Of a DNA stretch of 64,000 nucleotides, positions 20,756 to 30,024 are shown piece after piece. Numbering within the stretch: position 1 is the stretch's first letter; each line of letters starts with the position of its first letter. The DNA is from Pseudomonas sp. GM49. GTDB lineage: Bacteria; Pseudomonadota; Gammaproteobacteria; Pseudomonadales; Pseudomonadaceae. A program made the position numbers and the translations under genes. The stretch spans positions 1-64,000 of the forward strand of contig NZ_AKJL01000272.1 of NCBI RefSeq assembly GCF_000282355.1, in the 5' to 3' direction. The notes under the pieces were generated by a model that ran no database searches, had not been told where the DNA came from, and saw only the letters and a list, made by a program, of their open reading frames with translations.

Positions 20756-21966
20756 CAAACCCCGATCGCACCCAACACCCCGGCAAGCTCCGCCAACAAT
20801 GCACAACCGACTGCATGTCGTGCGCGCTGGATACCCACGGCGCCGAAGTACACCGCCAGTACATAGAAGGTCGTCTCGGTACTGCCCTGGATCGTTGCCG
20901 CCACCAGCGCCGGGAAGCTGTCCACGCCCGAGGTCTTCATGGTTTCAATCAGCATCGCCCGGGCGGCGCTACCCGAGAAGGGTTTGACCATCGCCGTCGG
21001 CAGCGCATCGACGAAGCGCGTGTCCCAACCGGCCCACGCCACCAGATGACGAATCCCGTCCAGACCGAAGTCCAGCGCCCCGGATGCCCGCAGAACACCC
21101 ACCGCGCAGAGCATTGCCACCAGGTAGGGCAGCAAGTTCTTGGCGACGTCGAAACCCTCTTTGGCGCCTTCGACGAAGGCCTCGTAGACCTTCACTTTGC
21201 GCAGCGCGCCGATCAGCAAAAACAGCATGATCAGGCCAAACAGCGTCAGGTTGCCGAGGATCGACGACAGGCCAGCCAGCGCGGTCGCCGAAAGAGTCGC
21301 CAGCAACGCCATGAAACCGCCGAGGGCGAGGGAGCCAGGGATGAGGTAGGCCAGCACCACGGGGTCCCAGATGCGCAGGCGCTGCATGAATGCCACTGAC
21401 AGGAAGCCGACAATGGTCGAGCAACTGGTCGCCAGCAGGATCGGCAGGAACACCAGCGTCGGGTCAGGCGCGCCTTGCTGGGCGCGATACATGAAGATCG
21501 TCACCGGCAGCAGGGTCAGCGAGGAAGCGTTGAGCACCAGGAACAGTATCTGTGCGTTGCTGGCGATGGTATCGCTGGGATTGAGCTCTTGCAGCGCTTT
21601 CATGGCCTTGAGGCCGATCGGTGTGGCGGCGTTGTCCAGGCCCAGCCCATTGGCGGCGAAATTCAGGGTGATCAGGCCGATGGCCGGATGACCAGGCGGG
21701 ACCTCAGGCATCAGGCGCAAAAACAGTGGCCCCAGGGCCTTGGCCAGCCATTCGACGATCCCGGCTTTCTCGGCAATGCGCAAAAAGCCCAGCCAGAGAG
21801 TGAGGGTGCCAAACAGCAGCACCATGACCTCGACCGACAACTTGGCCATGGCGAAAATGCTTTCCACCATCGCCGCGAATATCCCGGCGTTGCCGCCAAT
21901 CAGCCACTGAGCCAGCGCCGAGACGGCTGCCACGATGAAGAAGCCAAGCCACAGGCCATTGAGCAT
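20737..21966 (-). CDS. SpmA-SpmB fused nucleoside-recognition membrane protein
   Basis: A 409-aa polytopic protein in which SpmA-like (about 1-200) and SpmB-like (about 215-409) halves are fused. Both carry the Gate/nucleoside-recognition pattern, e.g. LNFAANGLGLDNAATPIGLKAM and VAATIQGSTETTFYVLAVYFGAVG. The Bacillus homologues affect spore core dehydration; in non-sporing bacteria the role is unknown, perhaps solute transport. Terminator and REP elements lie upstream. Confidence 0.86.
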   Translation of the reverse strand: MLNGLWLGFFIVAAVSALAQWLIGGNAGIFAAMVESIFAMAKLSVEVMVLLFGTLTLWLGFLRIAEKAGIVEWLAKALGPLFLRLMPEVPPGHPAIGLITLNFAANGLGLDNAATPIGLKAMKALQELNPSDTIASNAQILFLVLNASSLTLLPVTIFMYRAQQGAPDPTLVFLPILLATSCSTIVGFLSVAFMQRLRIWDPVVLAYLIPGSLALGGFMALLATLSATALAGLSSILGNLTLFGLIMLFLLIGALRKVKVYEAFVEGAKEGFDVAKNLLPYLVAMLCAVGVLRASGALDFGLDGIRHLVAWAGWDTRFVDALPTAMVKPFSGSAARAMLIETMKTSGVDSFPALVAATIQGSTETTFYVLAVYFGAVGIQRARHAVGCALLAELAGVLGAIGVCYWFFG

Positions 21967-22017
21967 CAGTCAAATCCCCCAAAAGATGCGCGAATGATAG
22001 CGGGGTGGCCAGAAACG

Positions 22018-22045
22018 ACAAACCCCGGATTTCTCCGGGGTTTGT
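22018..22045 (-). terminator. Rho-independent terminator downstream of gltP
   Basis: ACAAACCCCGGA (22018-22029) pairs with TCCGGGGTTTGT (22034-22045) around four bases. It lies between gltP and the SpmAB-like gene on the minus strand. Confidence 0.8.
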
Positions 22046-22068
22046 CTGGTGCGGCTTTCGTAGATCAC

Positions 22069-22171
22069 TGTGGGAGCAGCCGGTCGACGCTCGATTGCTC
22101 GCGATAGCGGTGTATCAGTCGACATCAATGTCGGCTTTAGTCGGTCATCGCGAGCAAGCTCGCTCCCACAG
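22069..22171. repeat. Paired REP elements (BIME)
   Basis: CTGTGGGAGC (from 22069) and GCTCCCACAG (to 22171) form the outer arms, with inner CTCGCGAT/ATCGCGAG arms. This is a head-to-head REP pair between gltP and its terminator. The 5' copy has diverged (GAGCAGCCGG). Confidence 0.85.
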
Positions 22172-22179
22172 TTTTTGTA

Positions 22180-23511
22180 TCAGTTGCTGGAGGTTTCACC
22201 CGCCGGCAGTTTTTCCTTGCTGCGCCAGTGCGGCAGGGAGTTCCAGTAGCGCTGGCCCTTGGCGTCGTCGTACATGCCTTCCCAACGAGCGATAACCAGA
22301 ACCGCCAGGGCGTTGCCGATCACATTCAGTGCGGTACGGGCCATGTCCATGACGCGGTCGACACCGGCGATGAACGCCAGGCCTTCCAGTGGAATACCGA
22401 CGCTGCCGAGTGTGGCCAGCAGTACCACGAAGGACACGCCCGGTACGCCGGCGATGCCTTTGGAGGTGACCATCAGGGTCAGTACCAGCAACAGTTGTTG
22501 GCTGATCGACAGGTCGATGCCATACAGCTGGGCAATGAAGATCGCCGCGATGCTTTGGTACAGGGTCGAACCGTCGAGGTTGAACGAGTAACCGGTCGGC
22601 ACCACGAAGCTGCAAATGGCTTTCGGTGCGCCGTAGGCTTCCATTTTCTCGATCACGCGTGGCAGCACGGTTTCGGAGCTGGCGGTGGAGTAGGCCAGTA
22701 CCAGCTCATCCTTGAAGATGCGCATCAGCTTGATCACCGAGAACCCGAACAGGCGAGCGATCAGGCCCAGGATCACGAAAGCGAAAAAGGCGATGGCGAA
22801 GTAAACCAGGATCACCAGTTTGGCCAGCGGTATCAGCGAGGCGAAGCCGAAGTTGGCAACGGTTACCGCAATCAGTGCGAACACGCCGATCGGGGCGTAG
22901 TTCATGATCATGTGAGTGACCTTGAACATGCTTTCCGATACGCCCTGGAACATCTTCACCAGCGGTTCGCGCAGGTCCGCCTGCAGGCTCGACAAACCGA
23001 GACCGAACAATACAGAGAAGAAGATGATCGGCAGCATTTCGCCGCGAACCATGGCCGCAAAGATGTTCGACGGGATCAGGTTGAGGATGGTTTCGATGAA
23101 CGCGTGTTCATGCTGAACCTCGGCCGCCGTGGCCTGGTACTTGGAAATGTCCACAGTGCCCAGGGTGCTCATGTCGATGCCGGCACCCGGATGGAACAGG
23201 TTGGCCAGCAGCAGACCGACCACGATAGCGATGGTAGTGACGATCTCGAAGTAGACGATGGTCTTGAAGCCGATGCGCCCCAGCTTCTTGGCGTCACCGA
23301 CGCCTGCAATGCCGACGATCAGGGAGGAAATGACGATCGGAATCACGATCATCTTGATCAGACGGATAAAGATATCGCCTGCCGGTTGCAGGACGTTGCT
23401 GATCCACCAGGCTTTTTCGGCACTGAAATGGTTGAGCAGCGCACCGATTGCAATCCCCAATACCAGACCGATGAGGATCTGCCAGGCGAGGCTAAGCTTT
23501 GCCTTCTTCAT
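22180..23511 (-). CDS. gltP: Glutamate/aspartate:proton symporter GltP
   Basis: A 443-aa DAACS-family transporter. The serine-rich re-entrant loop reads STASSETVLPRV, and the substrate/cation motifs SFNLDGSTLYQS and MVTSKGIAGVPG are intact. It imports glutamate and aspartate with protons. An AGGG RBS precedes ATG 23511. The leader region upstream is strongly structured. Confidence 0.94.
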   Translation of the reverse strand: MKKAKLSLAWQILIGLVLGIAIGALLNHFSAEKAWWISNVLQPAGDIFIRLIKMIVIPIVISSLIVGIAGVGDAKKLGRIGFKTIVYFEIVTTIAIVVGLLLANLFHPGAGIDMSTLGTVDISKYQATAAEVQHEHAFIETILNLIPSNIFAAMVRGEMLPIIFFSVLFGLGLSSLQADLREPLVKMFQGVSESMFKVTHMIMNYAPIGVFALIAVTVANFGFASLIPLAKLVILVYFAIAFFAFVILGLIARLFGFSVIKLMRIFKDELVLAYSTASSETVLPRVIEKMEAYGAPKAICSFVVPTGYSFNLDGSTLYQSIAAIFIAQLYGIDLSISQQLLLVLTLMVTSKGIAGVPGVSFVVLLATLGSVGIPLEGLAFIAGVDRVMDMARTALNVIGNALAVLVIARWEGMYDDAKGQRYWNSLPHWRSKEKLPAGETSSN

Positions 23512-23617
23512 ATCTTTACCCTTACTTGTTGTTTGACTCAGGGAGATGCGCGAACTGGAACGCTTATGGCGAAAAAGTCCAGTGCATCTGCCCCCCGTAT
23601 AAGGTGCCCCGGACCGC

Positions 23618-23728
23618 GTGTTTACGGCTCTCTGGCAGGCGAAAAAAGGCGCAACTATTCCGATGCAAGGGAGCGCCGTCTAATGCCGTAAACGCCTACC
23701 CCATGCCGAATCGGCATGAGGTTTTTTT
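23618..23728. promoter_or_regulatory. Structured leader or small RNA locus upstream of gltP
   Basis: GTTTACGGC (23620-23628) and GCCGTAAAC (23685-23693) form a perfect 9-bp outer stem. Inside, GGCGC (23648-23652) pairs with GCGCC (23673-23677); read on the minus strand this is a stem followed by six Ts, an attenuator-like terminator in the gltP leader. On the plus strand, CATGCCG-AAT-CGGCATG (23702-23718) and seven Ts form a separate terminator. Either a gltP attenuator, a plus-strand sRNA, or both could be encoded. Confidence 0.4.
23699..23728 (+). terminator. Plus-strand intrinsic terminator with no obvious gene
   Basis: Perfect 7-bp stem with AAT loop, then AGG and seven Ts. No plus-strand gene reads into it, which suggests a short non-coding transcript starting after gltP's start codon region. 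Confidence 0.7.
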
Positions 23729-24217
23729 AGTGAAACTCGCGTCCCAACCGGTTCGAATACGACATTTCGGCAGGCATAAGTGCCGTGAACCGGCCATCAC
23801 AGAGCAGATTGAATGTTTTTTGAGCAGTGGCCGAGCGTTGATTTTCCAGCAAAATCCCGCCGAACGAAGCGAAAAATCGCGGCCAAAGAAAGGTGATTTT
23901 TCTCGATATACGGTCGCTGCTGAAACACCGGGAAAAGTAATTTCCGACGTAACAAGGACGAGGAAGCGATAACAGTGATGAAACCGGGACGAGCGCTCTA
24001 TTTCAATGTGTTGCGTGATCAAGCCCTTCGCAAGCCCGTCGAACCATGGCGGTCCGGCGAACTTGCGCAGCAGCTTTTCCAGACCCGGCCCTTGCGCAGG
24101 TACTCCCTGTACCCGTAGGTCACTCCGCCCCTGAAACAGGCAGAACGTCCCGACCCCTTGGTCATGCGCCGGCCTTCCTCAGGTGGCGCAGCCAGTGTAT
24201 TCAACAACCCTCTCATA
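23729..24217. other. Non-coding region between gltP leader and DUF1328 gene
   Basis: 489 bases. The longer open frames on either strand show no family resemblance and no RBS. The only short frame with usable signals is at 23978-24118 (listed separately). Confidence 0.5.
23978..24118 (+). CDS. Possible small Arg-rich ORF
   Basis: 46 codons, ATG to TAG, starting MKPGRALYFNVLRDQ and ending TRPLRRYSLYP, with AGGAAG about 12 bases upstream. I do not recognise it. The codon use is not clearly coding, and it lies in an otherwise empty region, so it may be chance. Confidence 0.2.
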   Translation: MKPGRALYFNVLRDQALRKPVEPWRSGELAQQLFQTRPLRRYSLYP

Positions 24218-24741
<524 letters not shown>

Positions 24742-25179
24742 CCTGAAGCTCCTACCGATCGGGTCGGTATTCGATAACGGGCGTTTGTTTTTGAATGCCC
24801 TGGTCAACCAGACAATTGCAGCCTGCATGCCAGCCTTGACTCGAATAAATTTTCTTTAATTTCAATATGTTATGAATATCAAAAAAATCACTTCGCACGC
24901 ATCCTGCACGATGCCACGTGTGCAGTCGTGCGTATTGCACGATTCGTTTGTAGGAAGGCGTAAATTTTTTGAATTGAGAGGAAGGCGCGGATGTCAGAAA
25001 TACACACAGGCTGTTGTAAGAAATCGGGCATCTATTAACAGACCCACAAAATCAGCCGGCTAACCGATACATGGGATGAAAGCTACCCTGCCATGACGGG
25101 AATGGCTCAGAATCAATCATGCAACTTGCCCGATTTTTCCAGGACCAAACCAAGATCATTCATTAAGGAGCGTAGGAAA
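24742..25179. promoter_or_regulatory. AT-rich control region upstream of algB
   Basis: 438 bases with no convincing gene. The DNA is AT-rich near 24840-24890. TGCACGAT occurs twice (24905-24912, 24936-24943), and TCGTGC-GTATT-GCACGA (24926-24942) is a perfect 6-bp dyad, a plausible operator. TAAGGAG before ATG 25180 is the algB RBS. Confidence 0.45.
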
Positions 25180-26526
25180 ATGGAATCAGCCACTGAGCAT
25201 CAAGGCCGCATTCTGCTAGTGGATGATGAGTCCGCCATCCTGCGTACTTTCCGTTACTGCCTCGAAGACGAAGGCTACAGCGTGGCCACCGCTACCAGCG
25301 CCGCGCAGGCAGAAGCCCTGTTGCAGCGACAGGTCTTCGACCTGTGCTTCCTCGATTTGCGTCTGGGTGAAGACAACGGCCTCGATGTGCTGGCCCAGAT
25401 GCGTATCCAGGCACCCTGGATGCGGGTGGTGATTGTCACCGCGCACTCAGCCGTCGACACGGCGGTGGATGCGATCCAGGCCGGTGCCGCCGACTATCTG
25501 GTCAAACCGTGCAGCCCGGATCAATTGCGGCTGGCAACCGCCAAGCAACTGGAAGTGCGGCAATTGTCGGCGCGCCTGGAAGCCCTGGAAGGTGAAGTGC
25601 GCAAGCCCATGGATGGTCTGGACTCCCACAGCCCAGCCATGAAAGTGGTACTCGAAACCGCCCGCCAGGTTGCCACGACCGATGCCAATATTCTGATTCT
25701 TGGTGAATCCGGTACCGGCAAGGGCGAACTGTCCCAAGCCATTCACGGCTGGAGCAAACGCGCGAAGAAATCCTGCGTCACGATCAACTGCCCGTCGCTG
25801 ACCGCCGACCTCATGGAAAGCGAACTCTTCGGCCACAGCCGCGGCGCTTTCACCGGTGCCAGCGAAAGCACCTTGGGCCGAGTCAACCAGGCTGACGGCG
25901 GGACGCTGTTTCTCGACGAGATCGGCGACTTTCCTCTGACATTGCAGCCGAAGTTGCTGCGTTTTATTCAGGACAAGGAATATGAGCGCGTCGGTGACCC
26001 GGTGACCCGCCGCGCCGATGTGCGCATCCTTGCGGCCACCAACCGCAACCTTGAGGACATGGCCCGCGACGGTCGTTTCCGTGAAGACCTGCTCTATCGC
26101 CTGAATGTCATTACCTTGCACCTGCCGCCACTACGCGAACGCCGCGAAGATATTCTCAACCTCGCCGATCGTTTCCTGGCGCGCTTCGTCAAGGAATACG
26201 CCCGTCCCGCGCGCGCCTTCAGCGACGAGGCCCGGGAAGTGCTGCTGAGCTATCGCTGGCCCGGCAACATCCGTGAGCTGCGCAACGTGATCGAGCGGGC
26301 GAGCATCATCTGTCCGCAGGAGCTGGTCGAGATCAGTCATCTGGGCATGGCCGAAACCCCGGCCAACAATGCACCGCGCATCGGCGCGGCACTGAGCCTG
26401 GATGAGCTGGAAAAGGCCCACATCGGCGCGGTCCTTGCCACTGCCGACACGCTGGATCAAGCGGCCAAAATCCTGGGCATCGACGCCTCGACGCTGTACC
26501 GCAAACGCAAGCAGTACAACTTGTGA
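25180..26526 (+). CDS. algB: Sigma-54-type response regulator AlgB
   Basis: A 448-aa NtrC-family regulator. The receiver domain (about 9-125) has phosphoacceptor D59 (CFLDLRLG); the AAA+ domain has Walker A GESGTGKG (175-182), GAFTGA (222-227) and Walker B LFLDEIGD; the C-terminus has a Fis-type HTH (DQAAKILGIDASTLYRKRK). It is partner of KinB and in P. aeruginosa activates algD for alginate. ATG 25180 with AGGAG is preferred over an upstream start at 25093. kinB follows after 10 bases. Confidence 0.95.
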   Translation: MESATEHQGRILLVDDESAILRTFRYCLEDEGYSVATATSAAQAEALLQRQVFDLCFLDLRLGEDNGLDVLAQMRIQAPWMRVVIVTAHSAVDTAVDAIQAGAADYLVKPCSPDQLRLATAKQLEVRQLSARLEALEGEVRKPMDGLDSHSPAMKVVLETARQVATTDANILILGESGTGKGELSQAIHGWSKRAKKSCVTINCPSLTADLMESELFGHSRGAFTGASESTLGRVNQADGGTLFLDEIGDFPLTLQPKLLRFIQDKEYERVGDPVTRRADVRILAATNRNLEDMARDGRFREDLLYRLNVITLHLPPLRERREDILNLADRFLARFVKEYARPARAFSDEAREVLLSYRWPGNIRELRNVIERASIICPQELVEISHLGMAETPANNAPRIGAALSLDELEKAHIGAVLATADTLDQAAKILGIDASTLYRKRKQYNL

Positions 26527-26536
26527 GCAATAACCG

Positions 26537-28327
26537 ATGAAACTGGCGATGAAATTGCGGACCCGGCTTTTCCTGAGCATCTCCGCACTGATCACCGTCG
26601 CGTTGCTTGGGCTCTTGCTCGGGCTGGTCAGCGTGATGCAGATGGCCGGCAGCCAGGAAGTGCTCATCCGCAACAACTTCGTCACTCTGGACCTGGGGCT
26701 CAAGCTGCGTCAGACCCTGGGTGATCAACTGATCATCATGCTCAGCGAGAAACCTGACTCCGCCGCTTTCGCCGCCTCGAAGCAGCATTACTTCGAACTG
26801 CTGGAGGAAGGCATCGCCCAGGAACCGGCGGAGACCGGCAGCGAGTACGGCTTCAGAAAAGCCAAGGCCGACTACGAGCGCTTTATCCAGGCTTATGAAA
26901 CGTCCCCGGCCCCGTCGAATGTGCTCAGCAGCCACGACAACCTGACGGAAAAATTCAACGCGCTACGCAATGGCCTGATCGCCGAGCACAAGCGCGCACT
27001 GGATAACATTAACGATACCGAGCGCCAGGCCCGAGAGCGGGCACTGCTGATTGCCGGGTTGCTTGGCTTGGTGGGGCTGGCGGTGCTGATCATCGGCTTC
27101 GTGACCGCGCAGGCCATCGCCCGGCGCTTCGGGGAGCCCATCGAGGCATTGGCCAAGGCGGCGGACAATATCGGCCAAGGCAATTTCGATGTCACCCTGC
27201 CGATCTCTTCGGCGGTGGAGATGAACCAACTGACCCGGCGTTTCGGGATCATGGCCCAATCGCTGCGTGAACATCAGGCCACCAACGTTGATGAACTGCT
27301 GGCCGGGCAGCAGCGTTTGCAGGCCGTACTCGACAGCATCGACGACGGACTGCTGATGATCGACCGTCAGGGCCATCTGGAACACCTTAATCCCGTGGCC
27401 CAGCGCCAATTAGGCTGGGAGTCCGATCGCCTGGGTCAAGGGTTGGGTACGGCGCTGGAGCGCCCCGAACTCGATGAGCAGCTGCATCTGGTGCTGCGCG
27501 GCGGCACGCTGGAACGGGCGCCGGAAGACCTGAGTATCGAAGTCGACGGCGAGTCGCGACTGCTGACCTTTAGCCTGACCCCGGTCAGCCATACCCAGGG
27601 CCATATTCTCGGTGCCGTGATGGTGCTGCATGACGTCACGGAACAGCGGGCCTTCGAACGGGTGCGCAGCGAATTTGTATTGCGCGCCTCCCATGAATTA
27701 CGCACACCGGTCACCGGCATGCATATGGCATTCGGATTGTTCCGTGAGCGCGCACACTTTGCCCCGGATTCCCGGGAAGCCGACCTGCTCGATACCGTGA
27801 ATGAAGAGATGCAGCGGCTGATGCAGTTGATCAATGACCTGCTGAATTTCTCCCGCTACCAGAACGGCTTGCAGAAACTCAGCCTGGCACCGTGTTCCAT
27901 CGAGGCTTTGCTGGAACAGGCTCAGGCACGCTTTGCCACATCGGCCCAAGAGAAGGAAATCAATCTGCTGGTGGAAGTGCAGGGGCCATTACCGCGGTTG
28001 CAGGCCGACCAGCCACAACTGGACCGGGTACTCGACAACCTGCTCGACAACGCCTTGCGTCACACCGGTTCCGGCGGACGGATACGCTTGCAGGCCCGGC
28101 GCCATGGCGACCGGGTCATTATCAGTGTCGAGGACAATGGCGAAGGCATTGCCTACGGTCAGCAGGGGCGGATCTTCGAGCCGTTCGTGCAGGTTGGACG
28201 CAAGAAGGGCGGGGCCGGACTCGGCCTGGCACTGTGCAAGGAAATCGTGCAATTGCATGGCGGGCGGATGGGCGTCTATTCACGGCCGGGGCAGGGTACT
28301 CAGTTCTACATGGCGCTGACCGTTTAG
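26537..28327 (+). CDS. kinB: Sensor histidine kinase KinB
   Basis: A 596-aa membrane kinase for AlgB. TM1 (about 11-33) and TM2 (about 170-193) flank a periplasmic sensor of about 135 residues. HAMP (194-247), PAS (about 255-365), then HisKA with H386 in RASHELRTPVTGM, and an ATPase domain with NLLDNALRHT, DNGEGI and GAGLGLALCKEI. In P. aeruginosa it also acts as a phosphatase on AlgB and restrains alginate production. Confidence 0.95.
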   Translation: MKLAMKLRTRLFLSISALITVALLGLLLGLVSVMQMAGSQEVLIRNNFVTLDLGLKLRQTLGDQLIIMLSEKPDSAAFAASKQHYFELLEEGIAQEPAETGSEYGFRKAKADYERFIQAYETSPAPSNVLSSHDNLTEKFNALRNGLIAEHKRALDNINDTERQARERALLIAGLLGLVGLAVLIIGFVTAQAIARRFGEPIEALAKAADNIGQGNFDVTLPISSAVEMNQLTRRFGIMAQSLREHQATNVDELLAGQQRLQAVLDSIDDGLLMIDRQGHLEHLNPVAQRQLGWESDRLGQGLGTALERPELDEQLHLVLRGGTLERAPEDLSIEVDGESRLLTFSLTPVSHTQGHILGAVMVLHDVTEQRAFERVRSEFVLRASHELRTPVTGMHMAFGLFRERAHFAPDSREADLLDTVNEEMQRLMQLINDLLNFSRYQNGLQKLSLAPCSIEALLEQAQARFATSAQEKEINLLVEVQGPLPRLQADQPQLDRVLDNLLDNALRHTGSGGRIRLQARRHGDRVIISVEDNGEGIAYGQQGRIFEPFVQVGRKKGGAGLGLALCKEIVQLHGGRMGVYSRPGQGTQFYMALTV

Positions 28328-28334
28328 GTCACCG

Positions 28335-29948
28335 TCACGCTTCGTCATCCAGGCGCCGGCCGGCCAGACGCCGCCCCCGGGTAATCAGTTCAATGAACTG
28401 CACTGCGCTCAGCGCGCGGGCGAACAGCCAGCCCTGGCCGAACTTCACGCCTTCACTGCTCAGGAACTCCGCCTGGGCCTCATGTTCAATGCCTTCGGCA
28501 ATCACCTTCAGGTGCAGCGACTGGGCCATGTGAATGATGTGCGGGGCCACACCGCTGCTGGCGGCGTCATGACCCAACGCATCAATGAACGCCTTGTCGA
28601 TTTTCAGGCAATCCACCGGCAGGGTTTGCAAATAAGCGAGACTGCAATAGCCGGTACCAAAGTCGTCGATCAACACCTGGTGCCCGACATCCCTCAACGA
28701 TTGCAGGTTTTCCCGGGCCACCACCACATCGACCAGTCCACGCTCGGTGACCTCAAAGGCAATTTGCCGCGCAGCGACGCGGTGCAGGGTCAGCAACCGC
28801 GCCATCACCTGGCCGATCCGCGGAACCATCACGTCACACGCCGCGAGATTGACCGAGATGTACAGTTGCGGATTGGCACGCAGCAACTGTCCGAGCTGCT
28901 CGAGCAGGCGTTGCAGGACGAAGTCCGTCATCTGGCGAATTTGCCCGGTGTTCTCCGCCATCGGAATGAACAGGTCGGGACTGGTCAGGGTGCCGTCCGG
29001 CCTGCGCCAGCGCAGCAGCGCTTCAGCCCCGACACAGTTGCGGCTATCGAGGTCGAAGATCGGTTGATACAGCACCTGCAACTCGCCACGGCGAATCGCG
29101 CCGGCCAGTTCGGCGTCCAGCGACTGCCGCTGGCGTACCAGCAGAAACACCAGGAACCCAACGCACGTGCCCAGCGCGATGCTGGCTGGCAGCAACCACC
29201 ACCAGACTGTCGGGATATGCATGCCGCTGCGCGGGCTGATCAACACCAATTGATACTCCGGGTTGTCGGTGGGCATGCGGTAAATCAGGCGTGTCTGGGT
29301 GATTTGTAGCGCATCGCGGTTTTTCGGTGGCCAGACCTTGGCCGGCGGCCAAACCTGAGTAACACCCAGCACCGGAATCGCGCGCGTGCCATGGTCCAGG
29401 ACTACCAGCAGGCTGCTGCCCGGCGACAGGTCGACCATATCGGTCAAATGCCCGCGAGAGGTCGCGACCCGGAAATTCCCGCGCCCGAGCATCAGCGCGG
29501 CGCGGTTTTCATCGGGTTCGGTGGTGGTGTTGAGCCAATAGCTGTACGTCGGGCCTTTGATGTCTGGTGACCGACTCAGCGACAGCCCTTCCTGACGAGG
29601 GCGATTGGAGCAGATTCGCGAGGAGTCCATGTAGGCGGCTTCGTAGACGAAGCGATAATTGAACGAAACCTGTTGCAAGGTTGCGATCATTTCAGCATCG
29701 CAACCGCGCAACGGTTGCGCTTCAAGATCGTCAAGGCTTTCACGCAGTTGCCCGAAGAGCTGTTCCAGGCGGGCGAGAAAGCGTTCACCCTGAGCATTCA
29801 TTTCTTCGCTTTCGTTTTGCTCGACCTGGTGTATGGCGACGAACAGGCTGCCGGCCATCAATAACGTTGCGCTCAGGGCAGTAGACATCAGCCCCAGGAA
29901 CCAGGGGCGATGGAACCAACTACGGAAGGTCTCTCGAGCAGCAGTCAT
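28335..29948 (-). CDS. CSS-motif/EAL-domain c-di-GMP phosphodiesterase
   Basis: A 537-aa inner-membrane protein. TM1 (about 17-40), a periplasmic CSS-like sensor with C83 (RGCDAE) and C113 (RICSN), TM2 (about 247-272), then an EAL domain (about 285-520). Key residues look intact: EALLRW, SVNLAA, EVTE, DDFGTGY, LKIDK, AEGIE, GQGW. The redox state of the two Cys probably controls hydrolysis, by analogy with E. coli PdeC-type proteins, where DsbA is involved. It is convergent with kinB. I do not recall it at this spot in P. aeruginosa. Confidence 0.9.
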   Translation of the reverse strand: MTAARETFRSWFHRPWFLGLMSTALSATLLMAGSLFVAIHQVEQNESEEMNAQGERFLARLEQLFGQLRESLDDLEAQPLRGCDAEMIATLQQVSFNYRFVYEAAYMDSSRICSNRPRQEGLSLSRSPDIKGPTYSYWLNTTTEPDENRAALMLGRGNFRVATSRGHLTDMVDLSPGSSLLVVLDHGTRAIPVLGVTQVWPPAKVWPPKNRDALQITQTRLIYRMPTDNPEYQLVLISPRSGMHIPTVWWWLLPASIALGTCVGFLVFLLVRQRQSLDAELAGAIRRGELQVLYQPIFDLDSRNCVGAEALLRWRRPDGTLTSPDLFIPMAENTGQIRQMTDFVLQRLLEQLGQLLRANPQLYISVNLAACDVMVPRIGQVMARLLTLHRVAARQIAFEVTERGLVDVVVARENLQSLRDVGHQVLIDDFGTGYCSLAYLQTLPVDCLKIDKAFIDALGHDAASSGVAPHIIHMAQSLHLKVIAEGIEHEAQAEFLSSEGVKFGQGWLFARALSAVQFIELITRGRRLAGRRLDDEA

Positions 29949-29996
29949 TGTGGAATATCCGAAGGATTACCAATGAGTTATAGCTGCTGATTGGGA

Positions 29997-30022
29997 AAAC
30001 GCCCGGACCGTCGGGCGGGCGT
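29997..30022 (-). terminator. Terminator downstream of the amidase gene
   Basis: On the minus strand an ACGCCCG...CGGGCGT stem is followed by TTTTCCC, just after the amidase stop at 30025. Confidence 0.55.
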
Positions 30023-30024
30023 CA

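Noticed and set aside
22069-22171. Paired REP considered as an insertion sequence remnant
   Set aside because: Under 110 bases, no transposase fragment and no target duplications seen.
23499-24022. 157-codon (+) and 108-codon (-) overlapping frames between gltP and the DUF1328 gene
   Set aside because: Neither has a ribosome binding site or a recognisable domain, and they cover the structured leader and terminator.
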